Shown in pieces: positions 24,876 to 36,519 of a stretch of DNA of 64,000 bases. The translations under genes were made by a program, and so were the position numbers. The stretch is from Serinus canaria (taxonomy: Eukaryota > Chordata > Aves > Passeriformes > Fringillidae): the NCBI RefSeq assembly GCF_022539315.1, contig NC_066316.1:96404179-96468178 (forward strand), read 5' to 3'. The notes beneath the pieces were generated by a model. That model had not been told where the DNA came from, searched no databases, and saw only the letters and a program-made list of their open reading frames with translations. Position 1 is the stretch's first letter, and each line of letters starts with the position of its first letter.

Positions 24876-26619
24876 AAACCTCAGCACAGAAAAATATAAG
24901 TATTTGCACTTAGATTTTTTTTTTTTCCTCTTCTGGAATTAACTATCTGAATGTTTGGTGTTTTGATAAATCACTGCAGCCACTGTGCATTAGTATCTGT
25001 TCATGCTGATTAGTTCAATTAGATCTAAAAGTCTGCATTAGTTGTTGTAGTTAGTAGATTTTAAATTATAAATTTATTCTTATATATTTTAATAACCTTT
25101 ATGTTTCTTTATTCCTACATGTTTCTCATATTTGTATTTTATTTGGTTTTCTTTTACTTTGTGGTTAGTACGATTTATTCCTTCATTTTGAAAGTTTTTT
25201 CCTAAAGTTTATTTTAGTTACTTATTTTATAGTTATTTGCCTTTCTTTTTTCTGTTTTATGTCAAATCTGCCTAGAGTTAGGGAAGGAATCTTTTAAAAA
25301 CAGTGTTTGTAGCTCAAAACAAATATTTATTTTAAACATTTATTTTATTTGTAGCCATCTGTGGGACTGAAGTAAAACAATAAATTGTATACAATACCTG
25401 AATGTAATTTTCCAGAGTTCACTGTTAGCTTTGCCAAGATTTTGAGGATATTACTCTTTTTTTTTTTTCAAATTGCTTTATGAACGTAGCAAAAGACCAA
25501 AGACACTTTATAGCACATTAAAATGTTTTAAATTTAGATGTACATCAACATCTATCTTTGTTGTATGTGTCTTGTGAAGAAAAGTTATGAGAAGAGAGAG
25601 TGAGCATAGGTAGTCAGAGCAGCCTGCTGCGTTGTACACATGGGTGCAGATGTAAGGCTGGATACAAACCCATGTGGCCAGGAATTCTACATTTTGCAGA
25701 AGACAACTGCAAAAATGGAGTCACTGTGTTTTACTAAAGGCACCTCTAAGGTGTAGGAGAGAGTCTCTAAGAGAATTTAGAGCTGTTGGGGTTGCAGCAA
25801 GGTAGCAGCTCAAGGCAGGAATGGGATGAGATCAGCAAAAAATTGTCAAAAGGATTCTTTCACAGTGATAAGTTGATTATTTGCTTTGAGTTCTTTATGC
25901 TGCTGTTCCAAGTGACTGCAAGCCAATTGAAAAAAAAAAAAAAAAACAACCAAAACTGGGTTCTGTTCCATTTTCTACTCTGGCTCATGGATCTAAAAAT
26001 CCTCGGTCCAAAGCAACCAAATGTCAGTTCTCATAAGAAAGCCAGTTGCCAGATGTTGTAACAATTGATGGTCCAGATGACAGAGGTCACCATTTGTTTT
26101 GGGCAGCTGTCCTTCAGTGAGCAGTGCCCCGGAGGATGGCGGGCAGACGCCAGATGGTCCTGGGTGGGTGCTCTGGCAGCTCCAGGGCCACAGGCTCTTG
26201 GCAGGGTCTGGGGGGACACAGCAGATTCCCAGAAAGATATCAGTCACGGGAGGTGGGATTTAAATCAGAACCTTTGAAGTCGATATAAGTTAATATGAAT
26301 GAATTTGAGGCCAAGTATGATAACTGCTGCCACGAAGGGATGGCAGTAGCAAAGCTCTGCCATCTCACAGATCAACTAAACACCCAAATCATTAAGCTTT
26401 CCTGTGACCTGTATATCCTAGGTCAAATTCATATTGAGACTACAAAGCCCATAGGCTAAATTATGTATTTGAGGATCCAGCTAATCAGTCTTGCCTAATA
26501 AAATTACAAGGAAATGCATGTTCCAAGCTGACATCACCATAGACAAAGTGCATGTAAAAGTGCACTGTAAAACAATGAGTCTAGTGCTCTCCTCTCTAGC
26601 CTCAAACTGGGATGACTGG
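24876..26619. other. AT-rich unique sequence, no gene recognised
   Basis: Very A+T-rich between 24.9 and 25.6 kb. A poly-A run lies near 25930-25946. The GC-richer patch at 26.09-26.25 kb has overlapping frames on both strands and no recognisable product. Confidence 0.45.
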
Positions 26620-26900
26620 AGGGGAATCTGATAGAGAAGCTGTAAAATCATTAGTTGAAAAGAGAAGGTGAATAGGTAGCAATTGGTCACTGTCTTTTCG
26701 ATGCAAGAGTTAAGAGTCATCAAAGGGAAACAAGAAGGGCTGCAATTCATGATAAACCAAAGGAAAAACTTCCTCACAAGTGTTGGTGTATGCTGCAGGA
26801 CTGCTTGCCACAGGATAAGGATGGGACTAGAGGTTGATTAGTGGTCAGGAGTGGCTAAGTCCATTGCAGGCAAATCTGTTAAGGGTGCCTGAATACAAAA
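26620..26900 (+). mobile_element. Ancient CR1/L3-like LINE fragment
   Basis: The order 'AATTGGTCACTGTC', 'GAGTTAAGAGTCATCAAAGG', 'CAATTCATGATAAACCAAAG', 'AAACTTCCTCACAAG' and 'GCTTGCCACAGGAT' follows the conserved 3' ORF end of old amniote CR1/L3-type LINEs (first-person pattern match, no alignment run). It is much more diverged than the other CR1 pieces, which suggests an older insertion. Confidence 0.5.
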
Positions 26901-29900
26901 AATTGTGTGTTTTCCTTGTGCTTATATTCTTGTTCAATTTATTTATTATTGACTATGTCAGGTACAGGCTGGTGAGTTTGGTAGTTATTTGGCTGAGCCA
27001 CTGTGGTCATTCCCAAGGTCTCACCTTCAATACTGTACAATCATAGAAATTTGGAGAGAGAATGCCTCTATTAAAAAGGGTCCATATGAGGTATCCTATC
27101 CAGATTAGCTCAGCCTAAGGAAAATGTCATATGGCCTCCTAGATGACTTTCAGAAGGTCTTTGCAGATGTGGTGATTTTCAGCTTTGCCCCCTCCTAGCA
27201 GGAAAACAGGCTGTAATGGAATAAACACAAGCTCATAAGAAAGAGATTTGCTTTAGTTCCTTATCTTTTCTGGCTGTGTAGAAGTAATCCATCAGCCACT
27301 AGAAGCCTCAGGTTGAAAATCAGCAGTTACCATCCTTGGGAGGTGGATTGCAGTCCTGGTCCCCATTCTTGCATTCCTTTATTTTCCTGGGTAAAGCTTA
27401 GCAGTCATGTGCCATAATCTCATGCTTGCTGCATGGCAGTTTCCAAGGAAACTCGCAGGCTGCACATGCTAGGAGTGATCCTGAGGGGATGTCAGCTACA
27501 ATTGCTTTGGTGGAAGGTTTGCTTGGAGTTGAAGCTTACACAAAGTAGAGGCTGGGTTTGCCTTCCCAGACTGGGAATTGAGTGTTGGAATGTATTTAAA
27601 ACAAACATGTATTTTTTTCCAGAGAGATGCAGGATTAATTTAATTTCTTTAGTGTATTTTTAGTGTATTTTTTTCAAACCATGTTCTACCTATTTCTGTA
27701 GCCTAATATTTGTGATCTGTGAAAGCTTGATTGCTTCATTGAAACTGTTTTGTGAAGACTATTTAATTTAAAATGGCAATACCTAAGAAGGGTAAAAAGT
27801 GGATTAGAAAAAGACAAGCTAAATAAAATAACTTATTTTCCTGGAAAGCATAAGCATTTGAAAAAATTTTCTATGTTATAAAGGAAAAAAAAAAATAGCT
27901 TAGAAGACAAGACAAAGGTCCAGCCTGCTAATGAGAGTTGCACCTTTTATCTGCATATTACATGCATCCAGTACTACCTGAGTAGGCTGAATGTTACCAG
28001 GCTGCTGCTTTTCAGCCTCTGAGATGAAGCCTGCCCATACTACACAGTTTCTGCACACCCAAATAGCATGATCTAGATTTATAGGGATATTTGTGAAAGT
28101 GTCTGTCCATGTACATACTGTTCACTTACTCATTTGTCCTGAAGTTATACAGAACACATATTTGGGGAGAAGATTATAGAATTGTTTTTCTCCTTTTCTT
28201 CTTTTTTCTTTTATTTTCTTGTTGTTGTTGTTGCTTTTGTTTTGTTTTGAGATCATGGGCAAACACTCATTTTGGCCCCCCAAATCAGTGATTTGTGAAA
28301 AACAAGGACTGTGACAAAGAAAACAGAGTACATGTCTCTTCTGGCTTCTAAATGCTGGAGGAATGTTTGAAAGAAATCAGTGTATAATTTAATAAAGATT
28401 TTTATTGTCCTTCAAGAACTGAATCTCACACCATAAAGCACCAGGGTTTAAATCCAAATGCTTCTTTCTGCCATGCACTTTGAGACACTGAACAGAAAAG
28501 CATGGTGATGGTGAGGAAGTCATGAACAGAAGGGAGAAGGTCAAAACTTGTGTCTTCTTATTCTAAAACAGAAAAGTAACAAAAAGAAATTAACCCCAGC
28601 CAACTCCCTGCTCTGCATTAAAATACACAGAAGAGAAAATAAAGGTTGGAAGATTAGAAAGCTACTAGATGTTACCAGTTATTTTAAACTGTTTTAAATT
28701 AGTTAGGAAATCAGTGCCATTTTATCACACAAAATATACAGTAGAGGCAGCAACACATCCCTAATTTTACCAAAATGCATTTGTTTCATAACAAAAATAT
28801 GTATAAGAAGGAATGCGTATCCAATCTGGAAGCATGTTAGCATTTAACACTCTTTTCATCTCTGTGAAAATACTCCCCTTCTGGTATCTTGCCAAGAATG
28901 AGAGATTTTGACAGGCTGACTTCTTCCAGGGATACACTTCATGCCTAAACCCAGCTTCAGCTATGTCTCTTTTTCTACTGAATAGTAGCTGGCGTGTGAT
29001 TTTCAGGTTGCTTTTTTTCAGGGTTTTGGGGGTTTTTCTTTTTATTTTTTTTCAAGTGGAAATAATTTTTTGCTTTTGAACAAGAACGCTGTAATATGTT
29101 ATCTTGCAAATCTGAGCTCATCATGTATTTGGTAGCTACACATGTATAGATAGTCTGCACACTTTCAATCTATAAACAGTGACAGAAAACACACTCCATT
29201 TGTAAGCTTCTGCAATGCAAAATGTAACATGGAACAAAAAAAAAAAGGAAAAAAATCTCTCCTTTGTGACATTTCCTCCCATTTACAACACCAAGATAAA
29301 AAAATAAATTGACAAACAGGAAGTTGCTTCAAAATTATAGCTCCTTCTATGAAGCTGACATTCTTGGATGCCTGCTCTCTTTGAAGAAGAATAATTGAAC
29401 AGGCTCTAGTTACAGGGGCCAAGCCTTTTGAAAGCAGAGCTCTCTAGGTGAAGGTTATTCTTTACTCAGGGGTTAATCAGGGACCTGGATTTCAGTCTCT
29501 ATAATGCTGCCATGAGGAAAGGATTGAAAACAAATTCCTCACTTCAGAGCTGCTCAAGATTTCAGTCTCCAATGTTGATTGGCACTGATAAGAGCATCTC
29601 TGGTTTTCTTTCTCTCTTTAATGAAAGCATAATCGATTATATTTTAACTATTTGCTATTAGCTTCTACCTCTAGATAGTCTAATGATCTATGAAATATCA
29701 AATGCTTTCTCAAATCTCTTAATTCAGCAAGTCACTCTAACATGTGTGATCTCAAAACCTGTGAGCTGCTCACACTTGCGGTGTGTTGATGCTGCAGTGT
29801 TACAGATGAAGATAATGGGAAAATCTGACAACATAAAAAAGTCCTTGTATTGCAGCCTGAGCCCAGACTTCTATTCTCTGACATATGGAATGATCTGAAA

Positions 29901-30446
29901 GTCAACCTCCACTTCAGGAACCCAGAGTGGTGAAAATGCTCATCATACACAAAGAAACAAGAAAGAAGAAAACAGTTGAGATGGATCAGAAATAGCCAAA
30001 TAATCTGGTGACAGAAAGTGAACCAAAATAGAGTTGAATGTACTGTGGGAGATCATGTGGGAGGGAAATCTGGGTTTTGGTCCCATGTCTAGGAGGGGAT
30101 GAAGTGAGGAAAGGTACTCTCACACCAGTAATTTGAAATGTGCTGAGGTTACAGATGAAATTAATTAACTGTGTCTTTTTAGTATCTTCTACAATGTCTG
30201 CATCTTCTTCAGTCAAGACAGAAAATGTCTTTTTAAAATTAAAAACATTGACTATGGAAAAATTACACAGGTGATGAGAGATATTTCCCCATCAAAAATC
30301 CCCACTGCACTACATTATTGCCTTCCCTGCTCTAGGACTCAAAGCAATCAGGCAACCATTCTCCAAGCAGTCAGATAAAGCAGACTGGCCCTGCTGTCAC
30401 ACTTTTTTCTAACTCCATGTGTAAAAAAAAACCACCAGCCTCTACA
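26901..30446. other. AT-rich unique sequence, no gene recognised
   Basis: Short homopolymers only (T runs near 28200 and 29040, A run near 29237). No open frame has a recognised product. Confidence 0.45.
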
Positions 30447-30470
30447 CCCCCCCCCCCCCAAAAAAAAAAA
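30447..30470 (+). repeat. C13-A11 homopolymer junction
   Basis: Thirteen C followed directly by eleven A. A likely site of length polymorphism and of assembly error. Confidence 0.9.
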
Positions 30471-31029
30471 GAAAACCAAAATGAAAGCTAAACAACCCAC
30501 AAGAGAGGAAAAAAAGAAACATGAAAAAGGTGAGTAAAGAAAAGTCCTTGGTTCATCCTTGACAAATGAGTTTTCCTTTTATTGCTGCCCAGCTGCCCAG
30601 CTGAAGGTTGCTACCTGAGTTGCTAAACTGCAGATGATTTGGCTTCATCTGAGCTGGTGATGTTACATCTGCCTAGAGGCTGACTTTATACAGACTATTT
30701 AATCACATAAGACATACTGCTTATTTTAATTCAGTGCCTTTATAAACACATTTTTGTATTTCCGAGATGGTGGCTGCCTGGCTGCTTTAGGCACTTTTCT
30801 TCCCTTTTGCATCGCCAGGCTTCTCTGCTTCTGGCTTGGAGACTTCCTCAAGAGTCTGTTCCAAAGAGAGCAAGGAATATAAACAGGAGAGCCCCATCAA
30901 GTGCAGCCATTCTACTGAGGTGCGTTATTCCATAAGGGAGTACTGCAATACTTTGCAGTCCTGGTTTTATTTATTCCATTTTATTCCATGGGGTGGGAAC
31001 TTCATACACAGAGAAAGTGAGGAAGGAAA
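30471..31029. other. Sequence flanking the CpG island, no gene recognised
   Basis: Mixed-composition DNA leading into the island. A repeated AGCTGCCC occurs at 30588-30600. No repeat family recognised. Confidence 0.4.
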
Positions 31030-31800
31030 ATGGCTCCCATAGGTTACCGAGTGCTCCACGAGAAAGGAGTGACATTCCCGGCTTCCCCCGATCCTGTGGA
31101 ACTATTCAGCAGCATTGCGGGAGGAGCTCGGCACCTGCAGGCAGAAGCCGTGAGCAGCTCGTCCGGGGTCAGGGGACAGCCCGAGCGCTCCGGGGCTCCG
31201 CTCCCAGCTGTCAGCATGGCTGCCGAGCTGCTCACAGAGATTACCTGCGCCTTGCCTCTTTACAGCCTTTCCCACTGTTTGTCAGTCCCAGTTTTTGACA
31301 TCTCATTTAAAATTAGATCCTAATTTTGAAACCTGATCTGCGGCAGCTCCGGCAGCTCCAGCGAAAGTCAGCCTGCGCGGAAAGGCTGCTGGGACGGCAG
31401 CCAAGGATCGCAAGCGCTCGGGGCTGGGACGCGGCTGGCGGCTTTGTCCCGCATCCCGCTGGGATCGGCCCTGGCAGGAGCGCGGAGCCCGCGCGGTGCG
31501 CGCCCCCTGCCGCCCCCGCCGCGCCCGCGGGGCCGCGCACGGAGCGGCTCCTGCTCACGGCTCCGCTCCCTCCCCTGCCCGCAGCAGAACAACAGCGCGT
31601 CTGCCTTTTGCAGCTCGCCACAAAACCAAGGCATCGGTGGGAGTCGCAAGAGGAAAATCCCCCGGCCTCTTCCGCTAGTTTCGCACTGTTGTCAACACTA
31701 TCAGGGGATATTGGTGGCTTATTCGGTTTTGTCCCTGAAGAAAAAGCGGAGTTATCTGAAAAGACCTATCCGGAAGAGAGGGTCCTTTAAGAAATGGTAC
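31030..31800. promoter_or_regulatory. CpG island, candidate promoter/first exon region
   Basis: The core at about 31340-31620 holds roughly 35-40 CpGs in 300 bp by eye, with GC-box-like blocks (GCCCCCGCCGCGCC-type sequence near 31508-31532). The surrounding kilobases are CpG-poor. This is what a vertebrate constitutive promoter looks like. No TATA box stands out. Overlapping open frames of 90-150 codons occur on both strands through the core only because GC-rich DNA has few stops, so no product is assigned and the direction of transcription is open. A small frame with a good start context (CAGCATGGCT) runs 31216-31323, but encodes only 35 residues of no known kind. Confidence 0.7.
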
Positions 31801-32262
31801 ATGGCTTTTTTTTTTTTCCTCGCAGGTATTGTCCACATGTAGGAATTTGCTCATGTAGGACATAAAAGTGTGTCTGAGCAACAGGCCAATAAAAAAAACC
31901 ATTCAGAAGTTTATTTTACTGCTAAGAAACCTCTATTCACCCACAAAACTCCAGCAACAGTAAAATAAGTCAGTGGAGACTGTCATAAGCATTCCTATGT
32001 CTTATGTGCCAGTCTGAAAGACAGATATACCAGAGAAGATCCAGCCCACTCCAATTCCATCCACTCTGGAGTGTTAGTACCTAAAATTAGTTCATGTTCA
32101 GAATAGGGTTACAAATTGCTCTGCAGACACAAAATCCATAAGATTCTTCTTCATGGATGAGATTATCATACCCTTTCTTGGTCACACAAGTTCAGGGCTT
32201 CCTAAAGCCCTGCTACATGAAATTCATCTGTGTTCACCAAAAAACCCTAACCAAATAAACAA
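31801..32262. other. AT-rich flank of the CpG island
   Basis: A pyrimidine run followed by CGCAG at 31805-31825 resembles a plus-strand splice acceptor, but the downstream frame stops soon after. No gene supported. Confidence 0.35.
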
Positions 32263-32293
32263 CTAACCAACCAACCAACCAAAAAAAAAAAAA
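32263..32293 (+). repeat. (AACC)n microsatellite followed by poly-A
   Basis: Five AACC-type units, then thirteen A. Confidence 0.9.
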
Positions 32294-32515
32294 TGCCCCA
32301 AATAAACAGGACCAAACCCACTAATTTGAACTTTGATTAAGTTCAAAATTAAGGCCTGTAAATGTATTTGTTTGTAGGCACAGAATATGTCTGACTTCCC
32401 ATTGTGGTAAATAAAAGCAAAACAACAATCAGCTATTCCTAGCATAAAAGGCTTAGGGTACATTTTACTCACCTAATCATCAGTATCTAGTTCCACCTGG
32501 GGTCCCCTTGTGTTA

Positions 32516-32533
32516 TTTTTTTTTTTTTTTTTT
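32516..32533 (+). repeat. Poly-T run
   Basis: About 17-18 T in a row. No flanking retroposon body recognised. Confidence 0.85.
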
Positions 32534-32733
32534 ACATTCAGAAGGTGTCCATCTTATCTGCTGTCCTCATGTGGATATATTGAGTAAATCTCAAAATGAA
32601 TTGTCTTGTGAGACACCCCAAGTTCAGGCAGCTGGACTGAGCTCCAGGGGCTGAACCTCTGTGGAGGCTTCAGTGACTGCAGTGGAGACTCAGGCAGTCA
32701 GTGCAATCCTAAGGAGGGAGTGTTCCTGTAGAC

Positions 32734-32769
32734 TTCCGTACCAGCATTCCAAGGAATGTTGGTATGGAA
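32734..32769. repeat. Near-perfect 36-bp inverted repeat (hairpin)
   Basis: Arms of 17 bp around an AA loop. The core arms are CCGTACCAGCATTCC (32736-32750) and GGAATGTTGGTATGG (32753-32767), with TT/AA pairing added outside. There are two mismatches, both transitions that still pair as G-U in RNA. It lies just left of a reverse CR1 fragment and is not part of the recognisable CR1. Confidence 0.9.
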
Positions 32770-32792
32770 TATTTCCAAGGAAGTTCAGAACA

Positions 32793-33060
32793 GGCATAGA
32801 ATCACTGAGGTTAGAAAAGACCTCTAATATCAGCCTAACCATCAAGCCAGCACCATCATATGCACTAAACCATCTCCTCAAGTGACCCATCCACGTGTTT
32901 TTGAACCCTTTCAGGGATGGTGATTCCATCAGAACTGTGCCAATGCCTGAGCACCCTTTTAGTGAAGAAATCTTTCCTAATATCCAATCTAAACTTTCCC
33001 TGGCACGACTTGAGGCCATTTCTTCTTGTCCTGCCACCTTACCTTCATGAGGAGGTCTAA
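32793..33060 (-). mobile_element. CR1 LINE 3' end, reverse orientation
   Basis: Starts with the tail complement (CATAGAATCACTGAGGTTAG), then AAGACCTCTAATATCA, ATGCACTAAACCATCTCCTC, GAAATCTTTCCTAATATCC, ACTTGAGGCCATTTCTTC and TTGTCCTGCCACC. This is the reverse complement of a CR1 3' UTR and ORF end. Beyond about 33060 the match fades. The 115-residue minus frame at 32690-33037 is this element. Confidence 0.92.
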
Positions 33061-34179
33061 GGGCTCATACAGACAAGAGAAATCCTGCTTTTGAGTCTGC
33101 ACCTCTAGACAGGATCTGATATTACAATGCAGACAGTACAGGAAAGGCTCCTCACCACAGTGACAGTAATGACCTCGGTCCTGGATTGAGATGATGAATC
33201 TTGAAGTCTTTTGTGCTGTTGCAAACTGCCTAAAATCCAATTGCTTGGGATCTTTCTTAACAGGGACAGTGAGGAAAATCAATCCAAATGCACTGAAGGT
33301 GTAAATTTAAAGTGTTAAAACTCACTCTTAGTGTAAGAATAAAGACAATTTATTACTAAATAAGGGGATTCTCAAAGAAGCTTAATGAGGTTTTGATAAT
33401 CCACTTGAAGGAGTGAATCTCTCTTGAATTTTCCCTATGGACAAGCCCTTAATCTTTTGTCATAAATTCACTATTGTTTTTCTTGTTTGCATAAGTTTTA
33501 TAAAACTCATGGGGTCAATGCACCAAATAATGTCCACCTACCTGCTGCTCAGCCACACACAGTCACACTGGAGCTGTGTGAGAATATTACTGACTTTTTT
33601 TGAGAGTATGCAACTGCTGTCACATTGGATTCTCTCCATACTTTCAGTGATTTGATTTAAAAAAAAAAAAGTTATTTGTTTTATTTACATGTTTTTTCCT
33701 CTCCAGCTACCAGCCTTTTCTAAACCTATGACAATTCCTTAAAACTGAATATTGCTTCTACCGGGTTGTAATCCAGAAGCAGGAGCTTAATCTCAGGCCA
33801 GCGTTGCAAGGAAGCAGAGCACAGACTCATTAAATGCAGGAGCTGTTCCCATTCCCATTAGAGACTGGTGTTTAGTGCACATATCAAGAAAACACAGGAC
33901 AAGGAATTATTTGTTTCTTCCTCACGAGAGGTTCTGAACCCAATTTTTCCACTTGCTCAGAATGCCCAGCTCAGCAGGTTTCTTTTTTTTTCCTTTTTCC
34001 CCTTCAGGAATCAGGAGACATTCAGTGCTAACTCTATCTATGTTGAATTAACGTGTGCAAGAAAAGGCGCTCTCTTTTGGGGTGAGACCACCATGGGAAG
34101 CCGGGTTTTAAAGGAGAATACGAATGCCTCGGGGAAAAAAAATCAAGATGTGAAACCCCAGGCAGAAATCTTGAGCTTC
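33061..34179. other. Unique sequence between CR1 and CpG-rich patch
   Basis: No exon or repeat family recognised. It has a moderate GC rise from 33.8 kb. A T/A run lies near 33660-33670. Confidence 0.4.
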
Positions 34180-34520
34180 TTTTTCCTTTCGGCAGCGCAG
34201 GTCCCGGCCCGTGGCCGTGTCCCGCCGTGCCGCCGCAGGGCCAGGAGAGGGAGCCGGCGGCTCCGCATCCCGGCCCCATATCCCGACCCCGTATCCCGAC
34301 CCCGCATCCTGCTCCCACATCCCAGTCCGCACCCCGAGCATCCCCGCATCTCGTCCCCGCATCCCGGCCGCACAGCCCGGCGCCTCCCGCCGCCTCCCGG
34401 AGCGGGGTCCCGGGGTGGCCCCGCTGCCAACACGGAGGGTTCGGGGGCTGCGAGGAGCCTGAGGTTCGCACAGACGGTGTCGGCGGCGGAGATCGTGGAT
34501 GGTCTCTGGGGATGGCAGAC
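34180..34520. promoter_or_regulatory. Second CpG-rich patch
   Basis: Dense CpG with GGCGGCGGAG, CCGCCGCCTCCC-type blocks around 34385-34400 and 34478-34492. Part of the CpG density comes from the 13-bp tandem repeat inside it. Long overlapping frames on both strands (up to 229 codons on plus, 155 on minus) reflect GC-rich repeat sequence without stops. It could be a promoter or merely a CpG-rich minisatellite. Confidence 0.45.
34263..34369. repeat. 13-bp CpG-rich minisatellite, about 8 units
   Basis: Five contiguous 13-mers run from 34263 to 34327 (CCGCATCCCGGCC, CCATATCCCGACC, CCGTATCCCGACC, CCGCATCCTGCTC, CCACATCCCAGTC). Then come a 16-bp irregular unit and two more 13-mers (CCGCATCTCGTCC, CCGCATCCCGGCC). 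The last unit equals the first. Confidence 0.9.
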
Positions 34521-34689
34521 TGGCAGAAAGGGTCAGGATCTGCCTGGATGGGGCTGAAGAACCATCGCTGTTCACAAGCTGGGCAAGCTGGAGTGTAGAG
34601 ATTTACACTGGGAATACAGAGGAGAAAGTGTGAAGAGAGGAAAGAGAAGGTCAGCAGGGAGATGCAGGGGTTGTGGACTGGTTTTTTAT
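34521..34689. other. Short unique spacer
   Basis: Purine-rich sequence (GAGGAGAAAG, GAGAGGAAAG) with no recognised element. Confidence 0.4.
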
Positions 34690-34832
34690 CCTGTCCCCAG
34701 GGTTCAAGGCCAGGGTGAATGGGACTTTGAACAACTTGGTCTAGGGGGTGGCATCCCTACCCATATTGGGGCTGGAATTAGATGATCTTAAAGGGCTCTT
34801 TTAACTCAAACCATTCTATGATTCTATGAATT
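34690..34832 (+). mobile_element. CR1 LINE 3' tail
   Basis: TTCAAGGCCAGGGTGAATGG, ACAACTTGGTCTAGGGGGTG, GGCATCCCTACCCAT, TAGATGATCTTAAAGGG, then TTCTATGATTCTATGA: a typical CR1 3' UTR and tail. Confidence 0.92.
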
Positions 34833-35274
34833 TTAAGCAAAGCATGCAGGGTGGTGTGGGCAGGAGACAACTTGGAAACAATGAAACAGCCTGCCTGCAG
34901 GACAGGCACATCAATGCTGAGAGGGTGGCACACAAGGAAGCTCTCACACCCCTTGGGGAGCCAGCACAAGAAAGGCTGGGTCCGAAGTGCCTACCTCTGC
35001 ACATGGGGAGCGTGCAGGGCTGTGGTTTAGCGGCACAGACAAGTGGTGGGATGGCTCACACAGAAGGAGTGCTGTGATGGAAGGGTAGAGGCTCTTAAGG
35101 ATAGGCTGGGGTGGAGAGAAGGAAGATTTGCCCTTTAGGTATGAGAGCAGCAGTGATGTGCAGAGCTCTACCTGCAGACACGTGATGACTACTGAGAACC
35201 TTCTCCAAACAACTGGAAGAAGCCTCAAGTTTGTAGCACCTAGTCCTCATAGGAGATGTTACCCACCCTGTTGT
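34833..35274. other. Unique spacer between CR1 copies
   Basis: No recognised element. Overlapping short frames on both strands. Confidence 0.4.
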
Positions 35275-35700
35275 CTGATGAAGTAACAATACACAAGGGT
35301 CCTCGTTAAGTGAGGAACACCAAACTGAATACCGTACTCCAGGTGTGGCTCACCAAAGCCAAATAAAAGTGCAGAATCACCTCGACCTACTGGCAAGACT
35401 TTCCCTAGTGCAGCCCAGGGTACCATTGCTCTTTTTTGCTGCAAGGCCAGGTTGCTGGCTTGTGTCCAACATGGTGTCCACCAGGACCCCCAGGTCTGCA
35501 GATCTGCTTTCTAACTGGATGGCCCAAGGCACATACTGGTGCACAAGGTTGTGTCTTTCTTCAGGTGCAGGACTTCTCCTAGCTGAATTTCAGGAGGTTT
35601 CTGTCAGCCCATTTCTCCAGCCTGATGGGGTCCCTCTGGACTGCATCACAAGCCTCTGGTGTGTCTGCAAACAGTGCTGATTTGCTGATGGAACACTCAA
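35275..35700 (-). mobile_element. CR1 LINE ORF2 C-terminal fragment, reverse orientation
   Basis: The minus-strand frame near 35290-35350 reads GEPHLEYGIQFGVPHL, the conserved block near the C-terminus of CR1 ORF2. The adjoining DNA carries the antisense of the ORF upstream of it: TGGTGTCCACCAGGACCCC, TGCAGGACTTCTCC, TCTGTCAGCCCATTTCTCCA and TCCCTCTGGACTGCATC. It lacks the 3' tail, so it is an internal piece. It has several frame breaks. Confidence 0.85.
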
Positions 35701-35704
35701 TCTG

Positions 35705-35790
35705 CTGTGTTTGACCCTCCTTTGGGGAGGCACTGGGTGATCTCCAGAGGTGCCTTCCAACTTCTGTGATACTGTAATTCTGTGCTACTC
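35705..35790 (+). mobile_element. CR1 LINE 3' tail, plus orientation
   Basis: GGGTGATCTCCAGAGGTGCC, TTCCAACTTCTGTGAT and TAATTCTGTGC: the last about 80 bp of a CR1. It abuts the reverse CR1 fragment, so two copies meet here in opposite orientation. Confidence 0.75.
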
Positions 35791-36164
35791 AGCAGTTTTC
35801 ATACCCCAAGTAAATTACCACAATGAATAAACAAGGGAGAAATAAAGGGCTAGTATGAGTGCAACACGGCATGAGTACAATCAATATTCATCAAATAGAA
35901 AAAGCAAAAAATCAATAAGGTAAAAATTAAATAGTAAAAGAAAAAGAAATCTTCTCTTTCAGTAAAAGGCACAACTGATCTCCACTGCCACAGACCATGG
36001 ATTCTTTCTTGTTCTGTGCATACTTTCAGCTAATGGATCCACATACACAGCAGGGAGAATTAAGGCTGCAGGGACAATCATTTCAGAGTTGTTAGGTGAG
36101 TTGCCTTCAAAATCTGACATTGTTTCCATATGGTGACTTTCCCTTTATGTGCATAATATGCACC
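35791..36164. other. AT-rich spacer, nothing recognised
   Basis: A-rich sequence (35870-35950) with no element or exon. Confidence 0.45.
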
Positions 36165-36235
36165 TAACATATATATGTAAATGAGTATCTATATATACAC
36201 ACACACATACATTTATACATATATACACACTCTCT
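36165..36235. repeat. TA/CA-type microsatellite tract
   Basis: Mixed ATATAT, TATATACACACACACATAC and ATATATACACAC steps. Impure simple repeat. Confidence 0.85.
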
Positions 36236-36519
36236 CCTGGGAAGTGTAAATATGTCCTCAGGACTGAACAGTGGATATTAATAAATTGTTGTTGCTCTCT
36301 GTGAGAGCAAACATCTAAGAAATCAACAGGAAATAGCTAAGGCAGATATTTCAGCACAAGTATGTAGTACATAGATGCTCTTCTTACAATTTTTTATTGA
36401 GACAAAAAATGCTGATGAAGTTCAGGACATGTCTTTTTCACAAGGTGAGTTCTGGTTTTTCTTTGCATGTTTGTAAGGAGGTTAGACACACAGAAGTTTC
36501 AGAAAGGAAAATAGGTGTA
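36236..36519. other. Spacer, nothing recognised
   Basis: Short unique sequence leading to the 81-bp duplication. Confidence 0.35.

Noticed and set aside
31326..31842. Overlapping 130-154-codon frames in the CpG island
   Set aside because: Three or more frames on both strands are open together, as expected for GC-rich DNA; no recognisable protein.
33868..34557. 229-codon plus-strand open frame
   Set aside because: Open because of CpG-rich DNA and the 13-bp tandem repeat; the minus strand is open over the same bases.
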